DNA of 64,000 nucleotides, from positions 434,001-498,000 of the forward strand of contig NZ_FXTU01000002.1 of assembly GCF_900182735.1 (NCBI RefSeq), given 5' to 3'. The DNA comes from Laceyella tengchongensis. GTDB lineage: Bacteria; Bacillota; Bacilli; Thermoactinomycetales; Thermoactinomycetaceae. Position numbers and translations under genes: made by a program. Shown here piece after piece: positions 1 to 7,966 of this stretch (its first letter is position 1; the number at the start of each line of letters is the position of its first letter). Below the pieces are notes generated by a model that ran no database searches, was not told the DNA's origin, and worked only from the letters and a program-made list of their open reading frames with translations.

Positions 1-389
1 TTTCCCGTACCATCACTGCCGACGCCCCAATACATATCCGTGGTCGTCAACTCCACGATCTTCTCTTCACCCGTCGCCAACAAAACGTCACGAATCTCCG
101 GATGGCTCTTAAACTTGGCATAAACCGCACGCCGCATCACATCGTCTTTCACCAACTCCCAATCCGGCCGTAAAGGCGCTTTTCGGGAACGCCCCCATTG
201 CGCAGCCTTCATGGGGGACGGTGCCAATCGGATCTTTTCTGCATAATCTGGTGCCGTCGTCACAAACTTTTGCGCCTGAAAATAGTGCTCGGTTGTTGGC
301 CATTCCTTCCCATCTAGCACGATCGGATGTGCGGAAAAATTGGAAAAACAGCCATATGGATCGTTCACGCGATAAAATGTGATCACCAC
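1..389 (-). CDS. NADAR/YbiA-like family protein, C-terminus cut by window edge
   Basis: The minus strand reads open from tandem GTG codons at 389 to the window edge, about 129 codons. The start is preceded by a purine-rich AAAGGGGG at 397-404. The N-terminal text (YRVNDPYGCFSNFSAHPI, then WPTTEHYFQAQKF) is the signature of the NADAR/DUF1768 family. Members such as YbiA hydrolyse N-glycosidic bonds of damaged riboflavin-pathway intermediates or act on ADP-ribose derivatives. The acidic and aromatic pocket residues of the EHYFQAQKF segment are present. The C-terminal third lies outside the window, so integrity cannot be judged. The gene appears monocistronic, and the substrate is not inferable from sequence. 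Confidence 0.75.
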   Translation of the reverse strand, partial: MVITFYRVNDPYGCFSNFSAHPIVLDGKEWPTTEHYFQAQKFVTTAPDYAEKIRLAPSPMKAAQWGRSRKAPLRPDWELVKDDVMRRAVYAKFKSHPEIRDVLLATGEEKIVELTTTDMYWGVGSDGTG

Positions 390-432
390 AGCCGCGCCCC
401 CTTTCAACTTGGTGTTTTGTGATCCCGTGTAA

Positions 433-486
433 ACCAAAAAGAGGCGGCAAACAGGGCATCCTATTCCGAAATGCTCGCCTCCTCTT
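433..486 (-). terminator. probable terminator after the M24 peptidase gene
   Basis: On the minus strand an imperfect GC-rich hairpin (AAGAGGAGGC pairing with GCCGCCTCTT) is followed by TTTTTGG. It lies between the stop of the peptidase gene (570) and the start of the NADAR gene (389). Confidence 0.45.
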
Positions 487-569
487 GGCGCCATTTGCAA
501 CGCGCTTGTCACATCATCTGACAAATTGGTAGTGCGCCGCTGGCAATTCGTGATATGGTTTACCTATCG

Positions 570-1673
570 TCAATCGATGATTTGGAACGTTTTCGGGAAC
601 CGGGTCAACAACTCCACTCCATCCGCCGTGATGTGAACATCATCTTCAATCCGGACGCCGCCCACTTCCGGAACATAAATGCCCGGCTCAATGGTAAACA
701 CCATGCCGGTCAACAACGGGTCGTCGTTCCGTTCATGGATCGAAGGAAATTCATGCACACCAATCCCCAAGCCATGGCCGAGGCGGTGGTTAAAATACTC
801 GCCGTAACCGCGTTCGCTGATGAGGTTGCGGGCTGCCAAGTCCACATCACCCATCCGCACACCAGGGCGGCACGCATTGATCGCCGCCTCTTGCGCAGTC
901 AGCACGGCGTCATAGATGGTGCGTTGTTCCTCGCTGGCTTCCTGGTATACAAACGTGCGCGTAATATCAGAGCAATAACCATCCAACACGACGCCCAAGT
1001 CAAACAGGACAAAGTCGCCTTTATTCAGCGGCCGGTCGCCAGGTGTGCCGTGGGGCAAAGCGGAGTTAGCTCCGAACAGGATGGTGGTGGGGAAGGACAT
1101 TTCCCGGATTCCTTTTTTCTTCATGGCCAATTCGATCTCAGCCACGACTTCCAACTCGGTGCGACCCAGCCCCAGTGCATCCAAGCCCACTTGCACTGCC
1201 TCATCGGCAATCAAAGCTGCCTGTCTCAAAATGGCCAGCTCATCCGCACTTTTCACCAAACGCATTTGGTTGATCAGTGCGTCCACTGCCGTGAAAGATG
1301 CCCCAGGCACGACGCCGAGTAGCGCTTCTGCACGAGCGTAGGGCAACGACTCTTTTTCGACCGCAATAGTGGCATTGCGCTCTATTCCCCGCTTGCTTAG
1401 CGCCTCGCCAATCATCAACCACGGATCTTCCGCATCATCGTAACCGATGATCTGTTCAGTCCAGCCAGCCGCCCGCGCCCGTGCTTTCTCCATGTTTGGG
1501 CAAACGAGGAACGGGTCCGCTTCCGGAAACAGAAAGACGCCCATCAACCGTTCATGGGGATCGCACAAGAAACGGGTGAGATAGAAAACATTCGGCGTGG
1601 AATGGACAAACGCCATCTCTACCCCTTCCTGTTTCAACCATTGCGAGATGTTTTCCCATTTGCGTTCCATCAT
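570..1673 (-). CDS. M24 family Xaa-Pro dipeptidase/aminopeptidase-like metallopeptidase
   Basis: A 367-residue protein with the creatinase-type N-terminal domain (about 1-140) and a pita-bread M24 catalytic domain. The five metal ligands are visible: D225 (FDLG), D236 (SDITRT), H300 (LGHGLGIGVHE), E329 (TIEPG) and E343 (RIEDD). It therefore should be an active dinuclear-metal peptidase cleaving X-Pro bonds in the cytoplasm; the exact specificity (PepQ versus PepP) cannot be fixed. I chose the ATG at 1673 because TAGGAG lies 7 bases upstream. A longer in-frame extension to 1733 lacks a ribosome site. It is transcribed alone, with a possible TATAAT near 1740 on the minus strand. Confidence 0.88.
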   Translation of the reverse strand: MMERKWENISQWLKQEGVEMAFVHSTPNVFYLTRFLCDPHERLMGVFLFPEADPFLVCPNMEKARARAAGWTEQIIGYDDAEDPWLMIGEALSKRGIERNATIAVEKESLPYARAEALLGVVPGASFTAVDALINQMRLVKSADELAILRQAALIADEAVQVGLDALGLGRTELEVVAEIELAMKKKGIREMSFPTTILFGANSALPHGTPGDRPLNKGDFVLFDLGVVLDGYCSDITRTFVYQEASEEQRTIYDAVLTAQEAAINACRPGVRMGDVDLAARNLISERGYGEYFNHRLGHGLGIGVHEFPSIHERNDDPLLTGMVFTIEPGIYVPEVGGVRIEDDVHITADGVELLTRFPKTFQIID

Positions 1674-1931
1674 CAAAACACTCCTATACCATGGCCGAAC
1701 TGCCAATGAATTTATGTAGTCATAAGATATCACTAACTTTTATTATAACGAAACGAATCATTTACACACGCATAAAAATTTTTCAAATATGATCGATACA
1801 ATTTGGTTTAAGCAGAAAATGTTCCGGGAAAATAATTCTTATTATACTCGGATGCTTTCCCAGCTGACCGTTCGGGCTCACTCCCATTTGCATGGCATGT
1901 AAACTGATGAGTATTTACGGGGGGATCACTG

Positions 1932-2120
1932 ATGAAAAAAACGTATCTGTGTGAAAGCTGCGGAAAAGTGGCCGCCAAATACGAAGCTCGTTTGACGAAG
2001 AAAGGTAAAAACGTCTTGGTTTGCCAATCTTGTTTGAAAAAGCTGAATGACGAACCAGACACATTAAGCCATCCGCTCGACTTGGATCACCAAGACGGGG
2101 AATCTTCGTTTCAGTTGTGA
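1932..2120 (+). CDS. small zinc-ribbon protein
   Basis: A 62-residue protein with two CxxC knuckles (CESCGKV near residue 8 and CQSCLKK near residue 34) separated by a lysine-rich segment, then an acidic tail. The four cysteines probably bind one zinc ion. GGGGGATC precedes the ATG. It faces away from the methionine salvage genes and shares a bidirectional hairpin with mtnD. No specific function is recognised; nucleic-acid binding is only a guess from the fold. Confidence 0.7.
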   Translation: MKKTYLCESCGKVAAKYEARLTKKGKNVLVCQSCLKKLNDEPDTLSHPLDLDHQDGESSFQL

Positions 2121-2127
2121 ATCTACG

Positions 2128-2165
2128 AAAAAAGCAGCTTCTCTCCTATGAGGGAAGCTGCTTTT
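2128..2165. terminator. bidirectional terminator between zinc-ribbon gene and mtnD
   Basis: AAAAGCAGCTTC and GAAGCTGCTTTT form a perfect 12-bp stem flanked by A and T runs, so it can end transcription from both converging genes. Confidence 0.85.
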
Positions 2166-2167
2166 GG

Positions 2168-2680
2168 TTAATAGATCGGTGTCCAACCTTCTTTGGTTTT
2201 AAAGATGCGCACCGCCACCACTTTCCGATCTGCCATCAACGTAAAATAATGGCGGGTGTTTTCCGGCACCGAAATCAGATCGCCCGGTTCCAGCTCTACA
2301 TCGAAATACCGGCCATCCTGCCCCTTAATCGCAAAAATGCCGTGGCCGCTCACAATAAACCGCACTTCATCATCGGTGTGGTGATGTTCGGCTTTGAAGT
2401 TTTCCAATAGCTGATCCAAGTTGGGGGTGGTGTTGGACAAAGAAATCACATCCTCAGTCACATAGCCCCGCCGTGCCGACAAATCATCAATCTCCTTTCG
2501 GAACGTTTGGATGATCTCCGCTTTCTCTTCCTCGTCCAAATTGTATTTTTCACTGAGCCGCGCGGGCAGCTTCGTAATGTCCCATTTTTCATAAATGATG
2601 CCTTGGCTGTTCAAATATGCGCTCACCTCATCGGGGTGGCTCACTCTCTGATCGTTGTCATGAAAACGCAATTCTGCCAT
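2168..2680 (-). CDS. mtnD: acireductone dioxygenase
   Basis: A 170-residue cupin enzyme that oxidises the acireductone intermediate of methionine salvage to 2-keto-4-methylthiobutyrate (Fe form) or to an off-pathway product (Ni form). The metal-binding signature EHHHTDDEVRFI supplies H99, H101 and E105, and H144 (NTRHYF) is the fourth ligand. The length is normal. It is the last gene of the leftward mtnW-mtnX-mtnB-mtnD run, 12 bases after mtnB, and ends at a strong hairpin. It is expected to be controlled by the SAM riboswitch upstream of mtnW. Confidence 0.95.
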   Translation of the reverse strand: MAELRFHDNDQRVSHPDEVSAYLNSQGIIYEKWDITKLPARLSEKYNLDEEEKAEIIQTFRKEIDDLSARRGYVTEDVISLSNTTPNLDQLLENFKAEHHHTDDEVRFIVSGHGIFAIKGQDGRYFDVELEPGDLISVPENTRHYFTLMADRKVVAVRIFKTKEGWTPIY

Positions 2681-2692
2681 GATCCATTCCTC

Positions 2693-3343
2693 CTATGCGT
2701 GAGCCGCAGTCGCGGGGGAAGCCGTCCACCGCGGTTGCAACATCAACATTTTTAAATGGTAAGAAAACAGAAATTCCAATGCTTCCAAATGTTTCTTCGC
2801 TTCAAATCCGTCTTTGCCCCACACGGTGACGCCATGGTTGCGAATCAACACCGCTTTGGTGTTGGTTTCGATCACCCCAGCCACTTCTTTGGCCAACGTG
2901 GGAAGGTCGGCGAAATTCTCCACAATCGGTACGGTGATCTCGCCATCCTCTTCCCAGATACCAAACGCCTTGATCAGTTCCTGATTGCGAAAAGTGACAA
3001 ACCCTTGCTCTGCATACAGCTCAGACACCACATTGTTGTCTACCGTATGCACATGCAAACAACACCCCGCGGTCGTGTTGCGGTACACCTCCAGATGGAT
3101 ACAGGTTTCCGCGGACGCCTTTAATCCGGTGTCTTCCACCACCCTTCCCTCGCCATCGACTAGCAGGAAATCTTCCATCGTCCGTTTGCGTTTGTCTTTG
3201 CCACTGGCGCTGACTAGAAATAGCAGCGGATCGTCGTTCACCTTGATCGACAGATTACCGCTGGTTCCAGGAAACCAGTCCCGGCCGGCCAACTCTTCTT
3301 TGATTTCAGCCAACTCCTGCCATTTTCGGGCCACTACACTCAT
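2693..3343 (-). CDS. mtnB: 5-methylthioribulose-1-phosphate dehydratase
   Basis: A 216-residue class II aldolase-fold enzyme that dehydrates methylthioribulose-1-phosphate to the diketone substrate of MtnW. Zinc ligands are visible in LHVHTVDNN (H97, H99) and IRNHGVTVWG (H170); SGNLSI near residue 29 is the family phosphate-site motif. Its start overlaps the mtnX stop by 4 bases (3340-3343), indicating translational coupling. Confidence 0.94.
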   Translation of the reverse strand: MSVVARKWQELAEIKEELAGRDWFPGTSGNLSIKVNDDPLLFLVSASGKDKRKRTMEDFLLVDGEGRVVEDTGLKASAETCIHLEVYRNTTAGCCLHVHTVDNNVVSELYAEQGFVTFRNQELIKAFGIWEEDGEITVPIVENFADLPTLAKEVAGVIETNTKAVLIRNHGVTVWGKDGFEAKKHLEALEFLFSYHLKMLMLQPRWTASPATAAHA

Positions 3344-4002
3344 GCGACAACCCCCTTTTGCTCAAGGGATGAGATGATATCGTAAAACGTGTTAAATGGT
3401 GTGTGGGCAATTGCCAACTCTTCACATTTCTTTACTAGGAAATCGCGTGCAAACACCTCATCTGCCTGTTTGGCCGCGGCTAGATCAGTGATGGAATCGC
3501 CGATGACGATGCGATGGTACCGCTCTTTGGGATACTGTTTCAGAATGGCCGGTTTGCACAAGCCGCAATCATTTTGGCAGCTTTCATCACAGGCGTGGGG
3601 CCACAAGATGCGGATCGTCTCCCCGCTGAAGTCACTGCCATTGCAGTAAATGTTGGCCTGATCTACAAGCCCTTCCAGCATGGGATGGACAAAGAAATCA
3701 ATGCCTCCGCTGACAATGTACAGCGGAATACCATGGTCTTGGGCAAAACGGACAAACTCGGGGAATCCACTGCGCAGGCGGGCATGTTCCAGCACGAACC
3801 GCACGATGTCCTCTTTCAAGGAAGAGGGCAACATGGCAAACATTTGCCCCACGCCTGAACGGATCGACCGGCGCTGGGCAAGCACATCCTCCTTGATCGC
3901 CTCCCAACCGGGCGGATTAAACTTTTTCATGATAGCGATGATATTGTCTGTCTCTGTCACTGTGCCATCGAAATCGCAAAACAAGATCGGTTGCCTGCTC
4001 AT
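3340..4002 (-). CDS. mtnX: 2-hydroxy-3-keto-5-methylthiopentenyl-1-phosphate phosphatase
   Basis: A 220-residue HAD phosphatase. Motif I is FCDFDGTVTETDN (D10 nucleophile, D12), and a later GDSITDLAAAKQAD segment gives motif IV. It removes phosphate after the enolase step to yield the acireductone. The ATG at 4002 forms an ATGA overlap with the mtnW stop and has GGGGAGGAG upstream. An in-frame GTG at 4023 is possible but less likely. A cysteine-rich CDESCQNDCGLC stretch in the middle could bind metal. Confidence 0.93.
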   Translation of the reverse strand: MSRQPILFCDFDGTVTETDNIIAIMKKFNPPGWEAIKEDVLAQRRSIRSGVGQMFAMLPSSLKEDIVRFVLEHARLRSGFPEFVRFAQDHGIPLYIVSGGIDFFVHPMLEGLVDQANIYCNGSDFSGETIRILWPHACDESCQNDCGLCKPAILKQYPKERYHRIVIGDSITDLAAAKQADEVFARDFLVKKCEELAIAHTPFNTFYDIISSLEQKGVVA

Positions 4003-5216
4003 GACCGCCCCGCTCCTCCCCACAAAGTTAGCGCCTTGGCCAGCTCCGGCCGGGCATCGTCTACGTCACTCAGTTCTCCACCAGCCAACACCACTTCAAT
4101 CGCTTGCTGAAACGCGCGGCCGCCGCCCACTGCTCCGTCAGGGTGACCATGTACGCCGCCTCCCGCGTTGATGACACAATCTATGCCGAAATCCCGCACC
4201 AGCGCAGGTACCAATCCCGGATGAATCCCGGCAGAAGGAACAGGGAACGCCCGGCGGTGGATATCCGATTCCGCCAACAAATGCTCTTTAATCGCCAACG
4301 CATCCTGCTGAGGGATCGCAACGCTTCCGTAAGGGGATGGGAACAAGACCAAGTCGGCCCCGGCCATACGCAAGAGCTTGCCCAACAAAAGCGCCCGGTC
4401 TATACCATAACGGGATGAAGCGGTAAACGCGCCAGAAACGGCGGGATGAGCCATGATCGGCACCGTGATTTCCTCGTCTTCCGCCAGTTCAGTGAGCACA
4501 TCCAGCCCATAGGCAAACACGTTAAACAACAGGGCATCAGCCCCCCATGCAACCGCCCGCTTCGCTTTTTCCTTCAATTCGGATGTGCGTCCGGTCAGAT
4601 TCACCGCGTACAAGGTTTTGTGCCCTGTTTCCGCCTCTGTGGCGCCAAGCACTTCCTTGGCCGCGCGAATCCGCTCTTTAAAAGGGGTCAGGGGGTTGTC
4701 GAACAATATCTCATCATCTTTGACTAAGTCGATGCCTCCTAGGACTTGCTCGCGCAACTGCTGTTGGAAATAGGACAGATCCCGGCCCAACATGGCCTTG
4801 AAGATGCTCATCACCAACGGCCTGCCCGTCACGCCGAGCGTTTCCCTAATGCCGTCAATGCCATATCGCGGTCCTGGAAAGGCGCTTGCCACCTCCGGGG
4901 AGAAGGTGAGATCCACCAATTTGATTTCACTGTCAAGCGAGAGCTTGCCAAATACCGTGGTCAAGATCGCTGGCAGGTCTAAGGAGAAATTGGCCGCAGG
5001 ATATTTGATTCGAATCAGCCCTTTTGTGCCCTCGCCGTCAGTCGGGAGCAGGGCCACTTCCACCACTTCTCCCTTATGTCGCTCCAATTGAGCCTGTTCA
5101 ATCGTCGGCAAGTTGGTCCACGAACCGACCGTAAGCCCCAGTGCGATGCTCTCCGCTTTTTTGTGCAAGTCGGCTTTTTGCTCATGCACAAGATATGTCG
5201 CCACCACATGACCCAT
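3999..5216 (-). CDS. mtnW: 2,3-diketo-5-methylthiopentyl-1-phosphate enolase (RuBisCO-like protein)
   Basis: A 405-residue RuBisCO-like protein that enolises the diketone phosphate. GGIDLVKDDE (K166, D168, E169) corresponds to the metal-binding, lysine-containing loop, and GHPDGAVGGGRAF near the C-terminus to the phosphate loop. The enolase variant carries LVKDDE where true RuBisCO keeps its carboxylation-specific residues, and linkage to mtnX/B/D settles the role. The ATG at 5216 has GAGGAG 8 bases upstream; the in-frame GTG at 5225 overlaps that site. It is the first gene of the S-box controlled operon. Confidence 0.95.
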   Translation of the reverse strand: MGHVVATYLVHEQKADLHKKAESIALGLTVGSWTNLPTIEQAQLERHKGEVVEVALLPTDGEGTKGLIRIKYPAANFSLDLPAILTTVFGKLSLDSEIKLVDLTFSPEVASAFPGPRYGIDGIRETLGVTGRPLVMSIFKAMLGRDLSYFQQQLREQVLGGIDLVKDDEILFDNPLTPFKERIRAAKEVLGATEAETGHKTLYAVNLTGRTSELKEKAKRAVAWGADALLFNVFAYGLDVLTELAEDEEITVPIMAHPAVSGAFTASSRYGIDRALLLGKLLRMAGADLVLFPSPYGSVAIPQQDALAIKEHLLAESDIHRRAFPVPSAGIHPGLVPALVRDFGIDCVINAGGGVHGHPDGAVGGGRAFQQAIEVVLAGGELSDVDDARPELAKALTLWGGAGRS

Positions 5217-5235
5217 ACCATTCACTCCTCACAAA

Positions 5236-5260
5236 TAAAAAAACCCTTCGCGAGGAAGGG
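5236..5260 (-). terminator. riboswitch expression-platform terminator before mtnW
   Basis: On the minus strand CCCTTC-CTCGC-GAAGGG is followed by seven T. The left arm region CTTCCTC (5252-5258) can instead pair with GAGGAAG at 5278-5284, next to the aptamer's closing helix, giving an antiterminator when SAM is low. Confidence 0.85.
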
Positions 5261-5281
5261 ATGATCCACAGACTCCACTTC

Positions 5282-5441
5282 CTCCCATCTCTCAGCTGAT
5301 TTCGCTGCAAGAATTAGCACCGTGCCTTCGTGGTTATGGACCACGGCTCCCTGATCTTATCGGGCGCCCCATCTCGCGATGGCATTACGGTCGGTTGCTG
5401 GGCTTCATCGGGCTCGTCCCTCCGCCGGCTCTTGATGAGAG
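5282..5441 (-). promoter_or_regulatory. SAM-I (S-box) riboswitch aptamer for mtnWXBD
   Basis: The minus strand shows the canonical S-box core: CTCTCATC (P1 5' strand), GGAGGGACGAGCCC, GATGAAGCCCAGCAACC, GGTGCTAATTC and the P1 3' strand GATGGGAG. SAM binding stabilises P1 and favours the terminator, lowering expression when SAM is plentiful. Confidence 0.95.
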
Positions 5442-5481
5442 AAATAACATAATTCCGTTTCAATTTTCAATTTTCCCCGTC

Positions 5482-5510
5482 ATTATCACATAACCATTCG
5501 CCTATGTCAA
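5482..5510 (-). promoter_or_regulatory. sigma-A promoter of the mtnW operon
   Basis: TTGACA (5510-5505) and GATAAT (5487-5482) on the minus strand are separated by 17 bases. Predicted initiation near 5475 is about 35 bases before the aptamer. The -35 box lies at the very 3' end of mtnE. Confidence 0.7.
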
Positions 5511-6704
5511 TCCGTTTTTCGCAGGGCAACACAACGCCAGCCGGTCAGCAGCCTCAATCAAGCGCTTCTCGCTGTCCAGCATGCCCACCCGCACATAGCC
5601 ATCCCCCGCCTGTCCGAAGCCCAGCCCAGGAGCGACGGCGACATGGGCGCGTTCCAACAGCAAGTTAGCAAACGACAGCGAGGTATGCCCCTCCGGCACC
5701 GGAAGCCAACAGAAAAAGGAGCCGGCCGGTTTTTCCACCTGCCATCCGTGCTCGCGCAACCGGTCGATAAAAGCATCGCGACGTCTTTCATATGTGGTCA
5801 CCAATTCGCGCACACAATCCTGCGAACCCGTCAGCGCGGTCGCCGCTGCCTGCTGGATGGCGCCAAACAGGCTGACATAAAAATGGTCTTGTAGCAACTG
5901 AATGCTCTCAATCACCTGCTCATTTCCTACCGCAAATCCAATGCGCCAACCGGCCATGTTGTAGGTTTTGCTCATCGTGTAAATCTCAATGCCTACCTCT
6001 TTGGCACCCGGCGTCTCTAAAAAGCTCATCGGCTTCGATCCGTCGAAACCGATTGCGGCGTACGCGAAATCATGAACGACCAGCACATCGTGCCGCTCAG
6101 CCCGATTCACCACTTCGGCGAAAAATTCAGCGTTGGCGACGGCGCCTGTCGGGTTGTTGGGATAATTGAGAAACATCAGCTTCGCCTTGTCCCACACTTG
6201 CTCATCAATGGCTGCAAAATCAGGCAAAAACCGATTTTCAGCCAACAACGGCATGAGCGCCATCTCAGCGCCAGCCATGGCAATCCCCGACCAATAATCG
6301 GGATAGCCCGGATCGGGCACCAATGCGACATCGCCGGGGTTGAGATAACATTGCGAGATCTCCACCAGCCCTGCTTTGCCACCGAACAGCACCGCCACTT
6401 CCGTTTCGGGATTTAGCTTCACCCCGTACTCCCGTAAGTAAAATTGCGCGACCGCCTCCTTGAGGAACGCGTGGCCTCGAAACGGCGGATATTTGTGATG
6501 TTGCGGATTATCGGCAGCCCGCTTTAACGCATCCACGATATGCGGGGGAGTCGGCAAATCAGGATTGCCTTGACCCAGATTGATCACGTCATGCCCTTGC
6601 GCCTGCAGACGGCCGACTTGACCAACCAAGCGGGCGAAAAATTGCTCCGGCAAGCGATCCAACGCTTCCGCACGTTGAAATTTGCTCAAGATTCTCACAT
6701 CCAC
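5502..6704 (-). CDS. mtnE: PLP aminotransferase forming methionine from ketomethylthiobutyrate
   Basis: A class I/II aminotransferase of about 400 residues. The PLP lysine is K246 in MSKTYNMAGWRIGF, and NYPNNPTG near 180 and HDFAY near 211 provide the cofactor-binding Asn and Asp. The family performs glutamine- or glutamate-dependent transamination of 2-keto-4-methylthiobutyrate, the last step of salvage. The start is uncertain: GTG at 6704, GTG at 6698 and TTG near 6689 all have only modest ribosome sites. It does not sit behind an S-box; a separate sigma-A promoter lies upstream. Confidence 0.9.
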   Translation of the reverse strand: MDVRILSKFQRAEALDRLPEQFFARLVGQVGRLQAQGHDVINLGQGNPDLPTPPHIVDALKRAADNPQHHKYPPFRGHAFLKEAVAQFYLREYGVKLNPETEVAVLFGGKAGLVEISQCYLNPGDVALVPDPGYPDYWSGIAMAGAEMALMPLLAENRFLPDFAAIDEQVWDKAKLMFLNYPNNPTGAVANAEFFAEVVNRAERHDVLVVHDFAYAAIGFDGSKPMSFLETPGAKEVGIEIYTMSKTYNMAGWRIGFAVGNEQVIESIQLLQDHFYVSLFGAIQQAAATALTGSQDCVRELVTTYERRRDAFIDRLREHGWQVEKPAGSFFCWLPVPEGHTSLSFANLLLERAHVAVAPGLGFGQAGDGYVRVGMLDSEKRLIEAADRLALCCPAKNGLT

Positions 6705-6738
6705 TCTCTGGGAAATGTTCTTGAAATTCTAATCAGTT

Positions 6739-6767
6739 ATGTTATATCGTTGTGGGGAATCTGTCAA
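6739..6767 (-). promoter_or_regulatory. sigma-A promoter of mtnE
   Basis: TTGACA (6767-6762) and TAACAT (6744-6739) on the minus strand with a 17-base spacer, in the 90-base gap shared with divergent mtnU. Confidence 0.6.
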
Positions 6768-6794
6768 AGTCTTTTTTGGGAGGATGCATCTCCT

Positions 6795-7577
6795 ATGAAA
6801 TGGAAATGTTCTGTGATCCAAATGGATATCGCCTTCGGGCAACCGGAACGAAACATGGCCGTGGCTGAACAAAAAATTGCCGCCGCGGCCGCCGACAAGC
6901 CGGATGTGATCATTTTGCCGGAATTGTGGACCACTGGTTATGATTTGACCCGTTTGGATGAGATCGCTGATCCGATGGCAATGAAGACAAAAGCGTTCAT
7001 ATCCAAGCTCGCTCGGCAACACGGCGTGCACATCATTGCCGGTTCAGTCGCCGAACGACAAGGAGACGGCACCTGGAACACACTCATCGCCTTTGACCGC
7101 CGTGGTAAACAAGTGGGTGAATACCGCAAAGTGCACCTCTTTCGCCTGATGAACGAAGAGAAATACCTACAGCCCGGCGAACAAATGGGTTCCTTCGCGC
7201 TAGATGGCATTCCTTGCGCTGGGGTCATCTGTTATGACATTCGCTTTCCCGAATGGATCAGAAAACATGTCGTCGCTGGGGCACAGGTGCTGTTCGTCGT
7301 CGCTGAATGGCCGATGCCACGGCTTGCCCATTGGCGCCATCTGCTCATCACCCGGGCAATCGAAAATCAATGTTACGTCATCGCGTGCAACCGTGTGGGG
7401 AGTGATCCCGACAATACCTTTGCCGGCCATTCGCTCATCATCGACCCCTGGGGAGAGATCGTGGCCGAAGCAGGCCCTGTTGAAGAAACCCTGCTGGCGG
7501 AGATCGATCTTGCGCAGGTTCTACAAATCCGCAAGCGCATCCCCATTTTCAGCGACCGACGCCCAGAATTATATTAA
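6795..7577 (+). CDS. mtnU: carbon-nitrogen hydrolase, probable omega-amidase of methionine salvage
   Basis: A 260-residue nitrilase-superfamily hydrolase. The catalytic triad is present: E43 (LPELWTTGYD), K112 (YRKVHLF) and C146 (VICYDIRFPE). In Bacillus the equivalent gene (ykrU/mtnU) lies beside mtnE. The omega-amidase is proposed to hydrolyse alpha-ketoglutaramate left by glutamine transamination, pulling the MtnE reaction forward. The ATG at 6795 follows GGGAGGATGC; upstream reading is just open frame over mtnE. It is divergent from mtnE, and the substrate is inferred from context. Confidence 0.85.
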   Translation: MKWKCSVIQMDIAFGQPERNMAVAEQKIAAAAADKPDVIILPELWTTGYDLTRLDEIADPMAMKTKAFISKLARQHGVHIIAGSVAERQGDGTWNTLIAFDRRGKQVGEYRKVHLFRLMNEEKYLQPGEQMGSFALDGIPCAGVICYDIRFPEWIRKHVVAGAQVLFVVAEWPMPRLAHWRHLLITRAIENQCYVIACNRVGSDPDNTFAGHSLIIDPWGEIVAEAGPVEETLLAEIDLAQVLQIRKRIPIFSDRRPELY

Positions 7578-7664
7578 AACACCTTCCCTACAGAATGGAC
7601 TTTCAGAAGACAATCTAAAGAATTGCCAAATGAAACTAATCGCATCCGAAATGAATGAATATGA

Positions 7665-7694
7665 TTGACAATGATCTGCGTGAAAGTGTATTAT
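7665..7694 (+). promoter_or_regulatory. sigma-A promoter of mtnK-mtnA
   Basis: TTGACA at 7665-7670 and an extended -10 (TG-TATTAT, hexamer 7689-7694) with an 18-base spacer, about 40 bases before the second S-box. Confidence 0.65.
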
Positions 7695-7733
7695 TCCCTT
7701 ATCAATCTAAAGACAACGGCATATGGAAGTAGT

Positions 7734-7897
7734 CTCTTATCCAGAGCAGGTGGAGGGAAATGGCCCGATGAAGCCCAGCAACCGACCGTAATACCATCGT
7801 GAGATGGGGCGCCCGTCAACAGGAGGGAGCCGTGGTGTCAAACCACGCAAGGCACGGTGCTAATTCCAGCAAAACATCCCGTTTTGCGAGATAAGAG
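7734..7897 (+). promoter_or_regulatory. SAM-I (S-box) riboswitch aptamer for mtnK-mtnA
   Basis: The P1 strands are CTCTTATC (7734-7741) and GATAAGAG (7890-7897). Between them are GGAGGGAAATGGCCC, GATGAAGCCCAGCAACC and GGTGCTAATTCC, the conserved S-box core. The second copy diverges from the mtnW aptamer mainly in the loops and expression platform. Confidence 0.95.
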
Positions 7898-7915
7898 GCT
7901 TGGAGCGAATGATCC

Positions 7916-7943
7916 GAGCCTCTGATAGGAAGAGGCTCTTTTT
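7916..7943 (+). terminator. S-box terminator before mtnK
   Basis: GAGCCTCT and AGAGGCTC form the stem, followed by five T. AGAGGCTTGG at 7894-7903, overlapping the P1 strand, can pair with CCGAGCCTCT at 7914-7923 as the competing antiterminator. Confidence 0.9.
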
Positions 7944-7966
7944 ATATGCCCAAAGGAGGACTTCCA

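Noticed and set aside
555..1322. 255-codon plus-strand frame over the M24 peptidase
   Set aside because: Antisense shadow; the minus strand carries all five metal ligands.
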